DNA of 64,000 nt from Streptomyces malaysiense (GCF_000980885.2 NZ_LBDA02000035.1:1-64000), one strand, 5' to 3'. Shown: positions 1 to 9,217, counted from the first letter of the stretch. Numbers and translations are program-made. The notes: generated by a model from the sequence alone, not told the origin.

Positions 1-1281
1 GCCCCGCACCCCCCGGTCCCCGCCCCCGGCACCCTCCTCCAGGACCGCCTCGCCGGCTGGGTCTCCGACCTCACCACGCTGCACGAACTCACCGAACGGC
101 TCACCCGTACCAGCGCGTTGGAGCCCGCCCTCGACGAACTGCTGCGGGCCACGGCCGCCCTCGTCGGCGCCCGCCGCGGCCTCGTCGTCCTGGAGCCCGG
201 CGACGGACTCGGCCCCCGCGCCACCCGCGGCCTCGGTCTCGGCCGCGCCGACCTCGGCCACCTGGAGACCGTGCCGCGCGGCGCGCTGCCGTACGACACC
301 GCGGGCAGCGCCGAGATCGTCCACCCCGACCTGTTCGCCGAGGACGACCTCGACCCCCGGCACCGCGAGGTCGCCGCCCGCCTCGGCTACGCCGCCAGCT
401 ACGCCCTGCCGCTCGCCACCGACAGCGCCGGCCGCCTCGGCGCCGCCGTCTGGCTCTACGACGAACCCGCCGAACCCCATGAACGGCAGCGCCATCTCGC
501 GGGCCTGTACGTCCGGCACGCCACCGAACACCTGGCCAGGCTGCGGGAGGTGGAGAACACCCGCGCGTGCGTCGCGACGATCACCGAGGAACTGCTGCCC
601 TCCCGGCTGCCCCGGGTGCCCGGCGTCCAGCTCGCCGCCCGGCACCGCACCGGACCACGTGGCGGCGGCGACTGGTACGACGCGCTGCCCCTGCCGGACG
701 CGGCGCTCGGCCTGTCGGTCGGCTCGGTCACCGGTTCGGGGCCGAGCGCCGTGGCCGCCGGCGGCCGGCTGCGCGCCTCACTGCGCGCGTACGCCGTGAT
801 GGAGGGCGAGGACCCGGTCGCCGTCCTGTCCGACCTGGAGCTGCTGCTGCGGCTGACCGAGCCCGCCCGCTCGGCCACCGCCCTGTTCGCCTACTGCGAG
901 CCCGCGCTGCGCCGGATCACCCTGGCGGGTGCCGGACACAGCCCGCCGCTGCTGACCGGCGAGCGGCGCACCGAGTTCGCCGAGACCTCCGTCTCCGCGC
1001 CGCTCGGCATGCTCTCGTGCTGGGAGGCGCCCAGCGTGGAGATCCAGGCCGAAGCGGGAGAGACGGTTCTGCTCTACACCGAAGGGCTGCTGCACCGCAC
1101 CGGCGACCGCATGGACCGCGCCTTCGCCCGGCTGCACTCGGCCGCCGCGAGCGTCCCGCGGGCGCTGCGGCAGGATCCGGGGGCCATCGCCGACCATGTG
1201 CTGCGCACGGTGCTGCCGGACGGCCCGGACGCCGCCGACGGCACGGAGGACGTGGTGCTGCTGGCGGCCCGCTTCGACTGA
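1..1281 (+). CDS. GAF / SpoIIE-type PP2C phosphatase-like protein, 5' truncated by the window
   Basis: The reading frame is open from base 1, so the true start lies upstream and only the last 426 residues are visible. The N-terminal visible half resembles a GAF sensor domain (about residues 45-180). The C-terminal half is a SpoIIE/RsbU-type PP2C domain starting near the GDWYD motif (about nt 670-684). In Streptomyces such proteins dephosphorylate anti-sigma antagonists. The metal-binding signature is eroded: the usual DVTGHG is SVTGSG (about 718-741), the usual TDG is TEG (about 1078), and the C-terminal DD is ED (about 1246). Activity may therefore be reduced or lost. Domain identity is fairly secure; substrate unknown. 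Confidence 0.8.
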   Translation, partial: APHPPVPAPGTLLQDRLAGWVSDLTTLHELTERLTRTSALEPALDELLRATAALVGARRGLVVLEPGDGLGPRATRGLGLGRADLGHLETVPRGALPYDTAGSAEIVHPDLFAEDDLDPRHREVAARLGYAASYALPLATDSAGRLGAAVWLYDEPAEPHERQRHLAGLYVRHATEHLARLREVENTRACVATITEELLPSRLPRVPGVQLAARHRTGPRGGGDWYDALPLPDAALGLSVGSVTGSGPSAVAAGGRLRASLRAYAVMEGEDPVAVLSDLELLLRLTEPARSATALFAYCEPALRRITLAGAGHSPPLLTGERRTEFAETSVSAPLGMLSCWEAPSVEIQAEAGETVLLYTEGLLHRTGDRMDRAFARLHSAAASVPRALRQDPGAIADHVLRTVLPDGPDAADGTEDVVLLAARFD

Positions 1282-1478
1282 GCCGGACGGCACCCCCGGG
1301 CCGGCATCACCGCTCAGTGACCGGGCGGTGACCAGGCATGACGTGGCCTCCGCCCCGAATCCCGTCCCGGTACGACCGTACGATGATGGAGGTCCCCGGC
1401 TCGGACGCAGTGACCCCATCGTGGCGAGCCGCACGGACCGCCCCGGGGGAGATCACACGCCGTACCGAGGAGGAACAC

Positions 1479-2939
1479 GTGGCCGACGAGCTCATTCCGG
1501 AGACCCCGGAAACCGAGTCCGAGGAGCCCATCAAGCAGCGGAAGAACGGCCTGTACCCGGGCGTCTCCGACGAGCTGGCCGAGAACATGCAGTCCGGCTG
1601 GGCCGACACCGAGCTGCGTGACCTGAAGCCCGTCGAGCAGGCCGCCGAGACCGCGCGCCGCCGCGCCGCGCTCTCCGCACGCTTCCCGGGCGAGCGCCTG
1701 GTGATCCCGGCGGGCAACCTGAAGACCCGCTCGAACGACACGGAGTACGCCTTCCGTTCCTCCGTCGAGTACGCGTACCTCACCGGCAACCAGACGGAGG
1801 ACGGCGTCCTCGTGCTGGAGCCCGCGGGCGAGGGCCACACGGCGACGATCTACCTGCTGCCCCGCTCCGACCGCGCGAACGGCGAGTTCTGGCTCGACGG
1901 CCAGGGCGAGCTGTGGGTCGGCCGCCGTCACTCCCTCGCCGAGTCCGAGTCGCTGTACGGCATCCCCGCCGCCGACGTCCGCGAGCTGGCGCGGAAGCTG
2001 GCCGAGGCCACCGGCCCGGTGCGCGTCGTGCGCGGCTACGACGCCGGCATCGAGGCGGCCCTGACCGACAAGGTCACCGCCGAGCGCGACGAGGAGCTGC
2101 GCGTCTTCCTCTCCGAGCTGCGCCTGGTCAAGGACGCCTTCGAGATCGGTGAGCTCCAGAAGGCCGTCGACTCCACGGTGCGCGGTTTCGAGGACGTGGT
2201 GAAGGTCCTCGACAAGGCCGAGGCCACCAGCGAGCGCTACATCGAGGGCACCTTCTTCCTGCGCGCCCGCGTCGAGGGCAACGACATCGGCTACGGCTCG
2301 ATCTGTGCCGCCGGCCCGCACGCCTGCACCCTGCACTGGGTCCGCAACGACGGCCCGGTCCGCTCCGGCGACCTGCTGCTGCTCGACGCCGGCGTGGAGA
2401 CGCACACCCTCTACACCGCCGACGTCACGCGCACGCTGCCGGTCAACGGCAGGTACAGCGAGCTCCAGAGGAAGGTGTACGACGCGGTGTACGAGGCCCA
2501 GGAGGCCGGCATCGCCGCGGTGCGGCCGGGTGCCAAGTACCGCGACTTCCACGACGCGGCCCAGCGGGTGCTGGCCGAGAAGCTGGTCGAATGGGGCCTG
2601 GTCGAGGGCCCGGTCGAGCGTGTCCTGGAGCTGGGCCTCCAGCGCCGCTGGACCCTGCACGGCACCGGTCACATGCTCGGCATGGACGTCCACGACTGCG
2701 CGGTCGCGCGCACCGAGACGTACGTGGACGGCGTCCTGGAGCCGGGCATGGTCCTCACGGTCGAGCCGGGCCTGTACTTCCAGGCCGACGACCTGACCGT
2801 GCCCGAGGAGTACCGGGGCGTGGGCGTCCGGATCGAGGACGACATCCTGGTGACGGAGGACGGCAACCGGAACCTCTCGGCCGGTCTGCCGCGGCGCTCC
2901 GACGAGGTCGAGGCGTGGATGGCCGCGCTGAAGGGCTGA
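1479..2939 (+). CDS. pepP: Xaa-Pro aminopeptidase (aminopeptidase P, M24B)
   Basis: A cytosolic metalloprotease that removes an N-terminal residue preceding proline. The 486-residue protein has the N-terminal aminopeptidase P domain and a C-terminal pita-bread M24 domain. All five metal ligands are visible: Asp in LLLDAGVE and TADVTRT, His in GTGHMLG, Glu in TVEPGLY and Glu in RIEDD. I chose the GTG at 1479 because GAGGAGGAACAC lies just upstream; an in-frame ATG at 1338 would add 47 residues of poor coding quality. A strong hairpin follows the stop. It stands alone on the plus strand, facing the convergent acetyltransferase gene. Confidence 0.93.
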   Translation: MADELIPETPETESEEPIKQRKNGLYPGVSDELAENMQSGWADTELRDLKPVEQAAETARRRAALSARFPGERLVIPAGNLKTRSNDTEYAFRSSVEYAYLTGNQTEDGVLVLEPAGEGHTATIYLLPRSDRANGEFWLDGQGELWVGRRHSLAESESLYGIPAADVRELARKLAEATGPVRVVRGYDAGIEAALTDKVTAERDEELRVFLSELRLVKDAFEIGELQKAVDSTVRGFEDVVKVLDKAEATSERYIEGTFFLRARVEGNDIGYGSICAAGPHACTLHWVRNDGPVRSGDLLLLDAGVETHTLYTADVTRTLPVNGRYSELQRKVYDAVYEAQEAGIAAVRPGAKYRDFHDAAQRVLAEKLVEWGLVEGPVERVLELGLQRRWTLHGTGHMLGMDVHDCAVARTETYVDGVLEPGMVLTVEPGLYFQADDLTVPEEYRGVGVRIEDDILVTEDGNRNLSAGLPRRSDEVEAWMAALKG

Positions 2940-2950
2940 ACCCGTGGCGG

Positions 2951-2982
2951 GACGGCGGGGTGCCGACGGGCACCCCGCCGTC
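2951..2982 (+). terminator. Strong hairpin downstream of pepP
   Basis: A perfect 14-bp stem (GACGGCGGGGTGCC with its complement) closes a 4-nt loop, starting 12 nt after the pepP stop. There is no clear U tract, which is normal for Streptomyces. It lies between convergent genes and could serve both. Confidence 0.8.
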
Positions 2983-3033
2983 CTCGTTCCCCGTCGTGTT
3001 CGTCCGCGGGTAGGCCGCCGGTCGGCCGTGCCG

Positions 3034-3591
3034 CTACGGGGCGCCGTCGTGCAGGACGCGCTGGAAGAGCCTGCAGTCCCGCCAGTCACCGTTGATGTGC
3101 AGGTACTTGGGCGCCGTGCCGATCGGCTCGAACCCGCACTTCATCAGCACCCGCTGCGATCGGGTGTTCTCCACCAGCGTGGACGCCTCGATCCGGTGCA
3201 GGCCCACGGTGTCCCGCGCGAGCCCGCACACCCGCGTGACGGCCGCGCTCGCCAGCCCCCGGCCCTGCCGGTCCGCGGCGACCCAGTAGCCGAGGTAGGC
3301 GCTGCAGAAGGGACCCCGGGAGATCCCCGTCAGGGTGATGGTCCCGACGATCCGCCCGTCCGTCTCCTCGAACACCCAGGGCACCACGGAGCCCTCGCCG
3401 CGCTGCCGCAGCAGCCCCTCGATCCGCTCCCGCTGCCCCTCCGGCGTGAAGAAGGCGTCCGGCCGCACCGGCTCCCAGGGCGCGAGGTGCTCCCGGTCGA
3501 CCGTGTACGCCCGCGCCAGCGCCTCCGCGTCCCCGGCGCCGAGCGCCCGCAGCGTCACCCCGGCCGCCGTCTCCCCGTCGTCGATGTTCAT
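3034..3591 (-). CDS. GNAT N-acetyltransferase, RimJ/RimL type
   Basis: A 185-residue GNAT protein. The acetyl-CoA pyrophosphate-binding loop is visible as DRQGRGLA in the middle of the protein, preceded by GYWVAA, the pattern typical of the RimJ/RimL subfamily that acetylates protein N-termini or small amines. The N-terminal part also matches that subfamily (aromatic WEPV region). It is probably cytosolic and transcribed alone, convergent with pepP. The substrate cannot be deduced. Confidence 0.82.
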   Translation of the reverse strand: MNIDDGETAAGVTLRALGAGDAEALARAYTVDREHLAPWEPVRPDAFFTPEGQRERIEGLLRQRGEGSVVPWVFEETDGRIVGTITLTGISRGPFCSAYLGYWVAADRQGRGLASAAVTRVCGLARDTVGLHRIEASTLVENTRSQRVLMKCGFEPIGTAPKYLHINGDWRDCRLFQRVLHDGAP

Positions 3592-3613
3592 GCCCCCACT
3601 ATGCGGGGCCGGG

Positions 3614-4060
3614 CTACACCGCCAACAGCGGAGCGTCGTCGCGCCACTTGAGGATCTTGTCGAAGCTCACCAGCGTGCCGTGCCGGCCGGGATCGGGGCC
3701 GATGTGGACGTGGTCGGCGAGTTCGCGGATGAGGCAGAGGCCGCGGCCGTGCTCGGCGTCCGGACGGGCGGGGCGCAGTCCACGGGTGGCGAGCGGGTGC
3801 TGGAAGCCGGGGCCCGAGTCGGCCACCTCGATGCGGCACTTCTCCCCGTCGAGGTACGCGGTCACCCGGTACACCGCCGAGGTGCCGTCGTCGCCGCCGT
3901 GCTCCACCGCGTTCGCGCACGCCTCGCTGAGGGCGACGGAGAGGTCGTAGGAGATGTCCGGATCCACGCCGGCCGTCTCCATCGTGCCGATCAGGAGCCG
4001 CCGCGCGAGCGGCACACTCGCGGCCTCGCGGCGCAGATGGAGTGACCACCAGATGCTCAT
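3614..4060 (-). CDS. ATP-binding anti-sigma-factor-like (HATPase) regulator
   Basis: A 148-residue single-domain GHKL ATPase of the RsbW/SpoIIAB-like group that is abundant in Streptomyces. The N box is seen as ALSEACANAVEHG and the G1 box as VADSGPGF, followed by HGRGLCLI. Such proteins bind sigma factors or anti-anti-sigma factors and may phosphorylate the latter. The ATG at 4060 is preferred because GGCTGGAG precedes it; a frame extension to 4150 exists but lacks a good ribosome site. Its nearness to the PP2C-like gene at the window start is suggestive but they are not in one operon. Confidence 0.8.
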   Translation of the reverse strand: MSIWWSLHLRREAASVPLARRLLIGTMETAGVDPDISYDLSVALSEACANAVEHGGDDGTSAVYRVTAYLDGEKCRIEVADSGPGFQHPLATRGLRPARPDAEHGRGLCLIRELADHVHIGPDPGRHGTLVSFDKILKWRDDAPLLAV

Positions 4061-4272
4061 GCTCCAGCCTCCAGGCCGCGGCTCGACATACCGATACCTA
4101 TTGCCGCCCATAGATGGCCGTAAGCACCGCGTTGACGTGACTCCGCCCATACAGCCGATGTGTCCCGGGAGGAATCAGTGTATGCGGGACGTACCCCTTC
4201 GGCCGGAAGGGGCACGTATTGCCCGGACCTGACGTAGGACTGCGCGGGGCGCGATGGGATGATGAGCCCGCC

Positions 4273-5124
4273 ATGTCTGCCCCCCACGCGCGCACGGCGC
4301 GTCCCGGAGCCGGGCTCCGGATGCTGCGGGCCGCGGTCTTCGCCGCGGTCTGCGTCGTGCTGGCCGCGGCCGGGCACACCCTGGCCTCCTGCGCGAGCGT
4401 GCCGCTGTGGACGCTCGGCGTCGGCTTCCTCTGCTCCCTGCTGCTCGTGATCCCGCTCGCCGGACGGGCCCGCTCGCTGCCGGGCATCGCGGCGCTCCTC
4501 GCCCTCGGCCAGATCGTGCTGCACACCCTGTTCGGCCTGGGCCAGCACGGTGCGGGCATGGCCATGGGCGGGACGCCGGCGGCGGGGCAGAGCGCTCCGG
4601 GCGCTGCCGCGCTCGGCGACGCCGCCCTGGTCGAACAGGCCACCCGGCTGCTGTGCGGGGCTAACGCCGCCGCGCTCACCCCCGGCCACGCCTTCCACGT
4701 CCTGCTCACCGCCCGCCTCATCGACCGCTCGGGCCACCCCGTGGCCGGGGCCCCGCTGCCCGTGCCGCACCCGGCCGACGCCACCGGCGCCTCCGCCGCG
4801 CTGCTGCCCTCACTGCCGATGCTGCTCGGCCACCTCCTCGCGGCCGTCGCCGTCGGCTGGCTGCTGCGCCGCGGCGACCTGGCCGTACTGCGACTGCTGC
4901 GGCTGTCGGCCCACGAGGTCGCCGAGACCGCGCTCGTACGGTCCCTGCGCGCGGCGCTGGCCCTGGTGGGTGCCCTGTGCGCCGGACTGCTGACCCAGGC
5001 CGGGCCCGCCCCGCGCGCCCGTCGCGGCGACCGGGACGAGCCGCCCGCACCCGCCACCCTCGCACTCCAGCACTCGGTGATCCGGCGCGGTCCGCCCGCC
5101 GCCGGACTGCGACTCGCCGCCTGA
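4273..5124 (+). CDS. Five-helix integral membrane protein of the copper cluster
   Basis: A 283-residue protein with about five hydrophobic segments: three near the N-terminus (within residues 15-95) and two near residues 175-200 and 220-245. The loop after helix 3 carries GQHGAGMAMGG, a short His/Met stretch that could touch copper, which is inference only. It is the first gene of a run (4273-10492) whose other members are all copper or heme proteins. The ATG at 4273 places the signal-anchor-like helix close to the N-terminus. No named family recognised. Confidence 0.72.
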   Translation: MSAPHARTARPGAGLRMLRAAVFAAVCVVLAAAGHTLASCASVPLWTLGVGFLCSLLLVIPLAGRARSLPGIAALLALGQIVLHTLFGLGQHGAGMAMGGTPAAGQSAPGAAALGDAALVEQATRLLCGANAAALTPGHAFHVLLTARLIDRSGHPVAGAPLPVPHPADATGASAALLPSLPMLLGHLLAAVAVGWLLRRGDLAVLRLLRLSAHEVAETALVRSLRAALALVGALCAGLLTQAGPAPRARRGDRDEPPAPATLALQHSVIRRGPPAAGLRLAA

Positions 5125-5249
5125 CGCGACGCGCCCGCCCCTGCCCCGGGACAGTTCCGGGATCCGGAGAGACGGCCGCCGTCGCGCGGCCCGCGCGCAC
5201 CCGCGCGCCCTCCTTCCCGACCGGAACTCTCATCAGGAGTGCTCCTGCC

Positions 5250-6020
5250 ATGCAGGCTTCCCAGCTCGTCCCCGGCATCGCCGGCCGTCTCGCCACCCGC
5301 CGTACGGCCGCCCGTGTCACCGCCGGTGCCGCCGTCGCCGGCACCGCCGTGCTCGCCCTGTCCGCTCCCGCCTTCGCGCATGTGACCGTGCAGCCCGAGG
5401 GCGCCGCGGCCAAGGGCGGCTACGCGGTCGTCGACTTCAAGGTCCCCAACGAGCGTGACAACGCCTCGACCACCAAGGTCGAGGTGACCCTCCCCACCGA
5501 TCACCCGCTGGCCTCCGTCATGGCCCAGCCCGTCCCGGGCTGGAACGTGCAGCTCACCAAATCCAAGCTCGCCGAGCCGCTGACCGTGCACGGCGACAAG
5601 ATCGACCAGGCCGTCACCAAGGTCACCTGGACCGCCGACGGCAAGGGCATCGAGCCCGGCTACTTCCAGAAGTTCCCGCTCTCCGTCGGCGCCCTGCCCG
5701 ACAACACCGACCAGCTGGTGTTCAAGGCGCTCCAGACGTACTCCGACAAGGAGGTCGTGCGCTGGATCCAGGTGCCGCAGGAAGGCCAGGACGAGCCGCG
5801 GAACCCGGCCCCGGTGCTCCAGCTGGCCGCCGCGGCCGACGAGCACGGCACGGCCACCGCCCAGGGCGCGTCCGACGACAAGAAGGAGGACACGGCCGCC
5901 GCCCCGGGCTCCGGCGACAGCAGTGACACCACCGCCCGGGTGCTCGGCGTCGCCGGCATCGTCGTCGGTGCCGCGGGTGTGGCCTACGGCATCCTCGCCG
6001 GCCGGCGCCGCACCGCCTAG
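5250..6020 (+). CDS. YcnI-like copper-binding protein (DUF1775), secreted and membrane-anchored
   Basis: A 256-residue protein with an N-terminal signal peptide ending in AFA and a mature N-terminus HVTVQP. In the characterised Bacillus YcnI that terminal histidine coordinates Cu(II) in a mono-histidine brace. The DUF1775 domain follows (VPNERDNAST motif), then an Ala/Asp-rich linker and a C-terminal transmembrane helix ending in GRRR, so it should face the outside of the cell. The ATG at 5250 has CAGGAG upstream. It probably delivers or buffers copper for Sco1, PCuAC and CopCD encoded next. Confidence 0.9.
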   Translation: MQASQLVPGIAGRLATRRTAARVTAGAAVAGTAVLALSAPAFAHVTVQPEGAAAKGGYAVVDFKVPNERDNASTTKVEVTLPTDHPLASVMAQPVPGWNVQLTKSKLAEPLTVHGDKIDQAVTKVTWTADGKGIEPGYFQKFPLSVGALPDNTDQLVFKALQTYSDKEVVRWIQVPQEGQDEPRNPAPVLQLAAAADEHGTATAQGASDDKKEDTAAAPGSGDSSDTTARVLGVAGIVVGAAGVAYGILAGRRRTA

Positions 6021-6078
6021 GGTCTTTCGTTTGGGTCAGGCCGGATCAGCGAGCCCGGCATGATCCGAACGAGAGGCA
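6019..6078. repeat. Imperfect inverted repeat (family member 1) after ycnI-like gene
   Basis: Immediately at the stop codon a sequence AGGGTCTTTCGTTTGGGTCAG begins; its approximate complement ends near 6077, giving a long stem rich in G-U pairs with an inner GCCGG/CCGGC. The left arm recurs at 23641-23666 (24 of 26 identical). It may act as terminator or be a small non-autonomous mobile repeat. Confidence 0.6.
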
Positions 6079-6178
6079 CTAGCCCCACCGTTCCGCGGCG
6101 CGCGCCGGGGCCGTGCCAGGCTTGGCCCCCGTACGACCCCGGCGCGCGCCGGAGTTCTCACATCTGGGACATTTCTCT

Positions 6179-6838
6179 ATGCGCAAGAAGACGTTCGCCG
6201 CGGCCGCGCTGCTCGCCGCCGCCACCCTGGCCCTCTCCGCCTGCGGCAGCCAGGACGCCACCAGCCAGTCGCCGGTCTCCGCGGTCTCGCAGGACTCGGG
6301 ACGACTCGGCCCCGCCACCGTCCTCGACCAGCCCTGGGACAAGCCCGGCCTGGTCCTCACGGACACCCACGGCAAGAAGTACGACCTCCGCAAGGAGACC
6401 CAGGGCCACCCGACCCTGCTCTACTTCGGCTACACACACTGCCCGGACATCTGCCCGACGACGATGAGCAACATCGCCGTCGCCGCGCAGAAGTCGCTGA
6501 CCCCCGCCCAGCGCGACGATCTGCGGGTCGTGTTCGTCACCACCGACCCCGGCCGCGACACCCCGGCCGCGCTCGGCAGCTGGCTCAAGGGCATCGACCC
6601 GCGGTTCATCGGCCTGACCGGCGACTTCAAGACCGTCCAGGCCGCCGCCCGCTCCGTCGGAATCTCCGTCGAGGCGACGAAGAAGGACAAGAACGGCAAG
6701 CTCGTCTCCGTGCACGGCACCCAGGTCATCGCCTTCTCGCCGAAGACCGGCGGCGGGTACGTCCTGATGAGTGACAGCGCCACGGTCGACGACTACATCA
6801 AGGACCTGCCCAAGCTCGTCCGGGGGGCCAAGCCGTGA
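6179..6838 (+). CDS. Sco1/SenC copper chaperone lipoprotein
   Basis: Sco proteins hand copper to the CuA site of cytochrome c oxidase, and in S. lividans also to DtpA/GlxA-related targets. The 219-residue product has a lipoprotein signal with lipobox LSAC (Cys near residue 22). Its thioredoxin-like domain carries the copper-binding CPDIC motif near residue 87 and the distal His in VHGTQ. The ATG at 6179 starts directly before the signal peptide. The next gene overlaps its stop by 4 bp (GTGA), so the two are translationally coupled. Confidence 0.94.
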   Translation: MRKKTFAAAALLAAATLALSACGSQDATSQSPVSAVSQDSGRLGPATVLDQPWDKPGLVLTDTHGKKYDLRKETQGHPTLLYFGYTHCPDICPTTMSNIAVAAQKSLTPAQRDDLRVVFVTTDPGRDTPAALGSWLKGIDPRFIGLTGDFKTVQAAARSVGISVEATKKDKNGKLVSVHGTQVIAFSPKTGGGYVLMSDSATVDDYIKDLPKLVRGAKP

Positions 6839-7287
6839 ACCGCCGTCCCCTCGTCCTGGCCACGGCACTCGCGGGCGCGCTGGCTCTCGCGGGCTGCTCC
6901 GGCTCGGGCTCCTCGAAGGCCGAACTGTCGGTGAGCGGCTCCTACATGCCGCAGCCCGTCTCCGCCGACATGGCCGCGGGCTTCCTGACGATCACCAACA
7001 AGGGCGGCACGAAGGACGAGCTGACCTCGGTGAGCAGCCCCGCCGGCCAGGTCACCATGCACAGCACCATGGGCGGCGAGATGCGGGAGCAGTCCTCCTT
7101 CGCCATACCCGCCCACGGCCGGCTCGTCTTCAGAAGTGGTGGCAACCACCTGATGTTCGAGCAGCTCCGGCACCGGCCGAAGCAGGGCCAGACGGTCACC
7201 CTGAAGCTCACCTTCGCCAAGAGCGGCCCCCTCACCGTCGAGATGCCGGTGAAGTCCGCCACGTACCACCCGACGACCGGCAACTGA
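6835..7287 (+). CDS. PCuAC-type copper chaperone lipoprotein (DUF461)
   Basis: A 150-residue exported protein with lipobox LAGC near residue 20 and a cupredoxin-like PCuAC domain. The Cu(I) ligands of the family (H, M, then HxM) are visible in the segment MHSTMGGEM followed later by GNHLMF. It captures Cu(I) outside the membrane and works with Sco1, whose gene it overlaps by 4 bp. The GTG at 6835 is fixed by that overlap. It corresponds to the extracellular copper chaperone (ECuC) of S. lividans, going by family and neighbourhood. Confidence 0.92.
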   Translation: MNRRPLVLATALAGALALAGCSGSGSSKAELSVSGSYMPQPVSADMAAGFLTITNKGGTKDELTSVSSPAGQVTMHSTMGGEMREQSSFAIPAHGRLVFRSGGNHLMFEQLRHRPKQGQTVTLKLTFAKSGPLTVEMPVKSATYHPTTGN

Positions 7288-7301
7288 GGGAAGGGACCAC
7301 C

Positions 7302-9209
7302 GTGACCCGGACCACCGCCCCCCGCCCGCGGACCCTGGTGCTGCTGTTCCTCGCCGCCCTGGGCGCCCTGCTCGCGGGCGCCGCACCGGCCTCCGCCCAC
7401 GCGGCGCTGACCGGCAGCGACCCCGCGCAGGGGGCGGTGGTCCAGCAGCCGCCCGCCCAGGTCTCGCTCACCTTCTCCGAGAAGGTCGCGATGAACGGCG
7501 ACTCGCTGCGCGTCCTCGATCCCAAAGGCAGGGCCGTCCAGACCGGCGCCCCCGGCAACGTCCGCGGAACGACGTACGCCGTGCGGCTCAAGGGCGGCCT
7601 CGGCAAGGGCACGTACACGGTCACCTACGAGGTCGTCTCCGCCGACAGCCACCCGGTGGCCGGCGCCTACACCTTCTCCATCGGGGCGCCGTCGCGGACC
7701 GTGGTCTCCGGCACCGGACCGACCGTGGGCGGCGGGGTCGTCGGCGGCCTCTACCAGGTCGGACGCTACGTGTCGTACGCCGGTTACATCGTGCTCGTGG
7801 GCGGCGCGGCCTTCGTGCTCCTGTGCTGGCGCCGCGGCGCGGGCGTACGGGCGCTGCAACGGCTGGTCGTCGGCGGCTGGCTGGCGCTGACCGCGGCCAC
7901 CCTGTGGCTGCTGCTCCTGCGCGGCTCGTACACCACCTCCGGGAAGGTCGCCGACGTCTTCGACCTCGGGCTGCTCGGCCAGGTGCTGGAGACCAAGCCG
8001 GGGGCCGCGCTGGTCTCCCGGCTGCTGCTGCTCGCCGCCGCCGCGCTGTTCATCGCCGTCCTCTTCGGCACGTACCAGCGGCGCGAGGAGGGCACCGAGA
8101 AGCGGGACCTGACCTTCGGGCTCGGGGCCGGGGGCGTGGTCGTGGCGGCCGGGCTCGCGACCAGCTGGGCGATGTCGGAGCACGCCTCCGTGGGACTCCA
8201 GCCGGGCATCGCCATGCCGGTCGACGTCGTCCACCTGCTCGCCGTCGCCGCCTGGCTGGGCGGGCTCACGGCGCTGCTGGCCGCCCTGTACCGGGCACCC
8301 GCCGGGACACCGGTCGAGGCCGCAGCCGTGCGCCGCTTCTCCCGGCTGGCCTTCGGCTCCGTGGTGGCCCTCGTCGCCACCGGCGTCTACCAGTCCTGGC
8401 GCCAGCTCGGTTCCTGGTCCGCCTTCACCGACACCCGGTACGGGCAGCTGCTGCTGGCCAAGATCGCCCTGGTTGCGGTCATGGTGGGCCTCGCGTCCGT
8501 GTCACGGCGATGGACGGGACGGCTCGTGGACCAGGGCGCGGAAGGGAAACGGGCCACCGGCGACGCGGGGGCCGAGAAGGCGTCGGTCAGCGCGGCGAAG
8601 GCGACCGCCGGCCCCGCTGCCGAGGGCTCCGGCGACTCCCGCCGCGCCGCCCAGCTCGCCCGGCAGCGGGCCGCGATGGACGCCGCCCGGCGAAAGCGGC
8701 TCCGGGACGGCGACGTGGGCCGCTTCGGGCTGCGTCGCTCGGTGCTCGCCGAGGCCGCCGTCGCGGTCGTCCTGCTCGCCGTCACCACCGCGCTGACACA
8801 GACCGAGCCGGGCCGCACCGAGCAGGAGGCCAAGGCCGCCACCGGCACCGTCACGGCACCCGCGAACGGCAGCCTGTCCCTGAGCCTGCCCTTCGACACG
8901 GGCGGCGCGAACGGCAAGGGCGTGGTCGCCCTCGACATCGACCCCGCCCACGCGGGCGCCAACTCCCTGCATGTCTTCGTCCGCAAGCCCGGCGGACAGC
9001 TCTTCGACGTCCCCGAGCTGAGGATCGCCCTCACCCTGGAGGCTAAGAAGATCGGCCCGCTCTCCGTGACCCCCGAGCACATCACCACCGGCCACTGGTC
9101 GGCGGACGGGGTCCAGATCCCGATGGCCGGTGACTGGAAGATCGACGTCACCGTCCGCACCTCCGACATCGACGAAGTGACCGTCTCCAAGAACGCGCAG
9201 ATCGGCTGA
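7302..9209 (+). CDS. CopC-CopD fusion copper transport protein (YcnJ-like)
   Basis: A 635-residue protein. After a signal peptide ending ASA, the mature N-terminus HAALTGSDP is the copper-binding start of a CopC domain (residues 34-125, with DSHPVAGAY as the second ligand region). A CopD membrane domain of about eight helices follows (about 145-425). Between helices near residues 405-470 lies a long charged, Ala-rich loop, and a C-terminal YtkA/FixH-like beta domain ends the protein. The GTG at 7302 sits 14 nt after the PCuAC stop. Its likely role is copper import or transfer across the membrane for the cluster. Confidence 0.92.
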   Translation: MTRTTAPRPRTLVLLFLAALGALLAGAAPASAHAALTGSDPAQGAVVQQPPAQVSLTFSEKVAMNGDSLRVLDPKGRAVQTGAPGNVRGTTYAVRLKGGLGKGTYTVTYEVVSADSHPVAGAYTFSIGAPSRTVVSGTGPTVGGGVVGGLYQVGRYVSYAGYIVLVGGAAFVLLCWRRGAGVRALQRLVVGGWLALTAATLWLLLLRGSYTTSGKVADVFDLGLLGQVLETKPGAALVSRLLLLAAAALFIAVLFGTYQRREEGTEKRDLTFGLGAGGVVVAAGLATSWAMSEHASVGLQPGIAMPVDVVHLLAVAAWLGGLTALLAALYRAPAGTPVEAAAVRRFSRLAFGSVVALVATGVYQSWRQLGSWSAFTDTRYGQLLLAKIALVAVMVGLASVSRRWTGRLVDQGAEGKRATGDAGAEKASVSAAKATAGPAAEGSGDSRRAAQLARQRAAMDAARRKRLRDGDVGRFGLRRSVLAEAAVAVVLLAVTTALTQTEPGRTEQEAKAATGTVTAPANGSLSLSLPFDTGGANGKGVVALDIDPAHAGANSLHVFVRKPGGQLFDVPELRIALTLEAKKIGPLSVTPEHITTGHWSADGVQIPMAGDWKIDVTVRTSDIDEVTVSKNAQIG

Positions 9210-9217
9210 ACCACACC

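Noticed and set aside
1314..3089. Long minus-strand open frame opposite pepP
   Set aside because: Low-complexity Arg/Gly/Val composition and no domain; the plus strand holds a complete aminopeptidase P.
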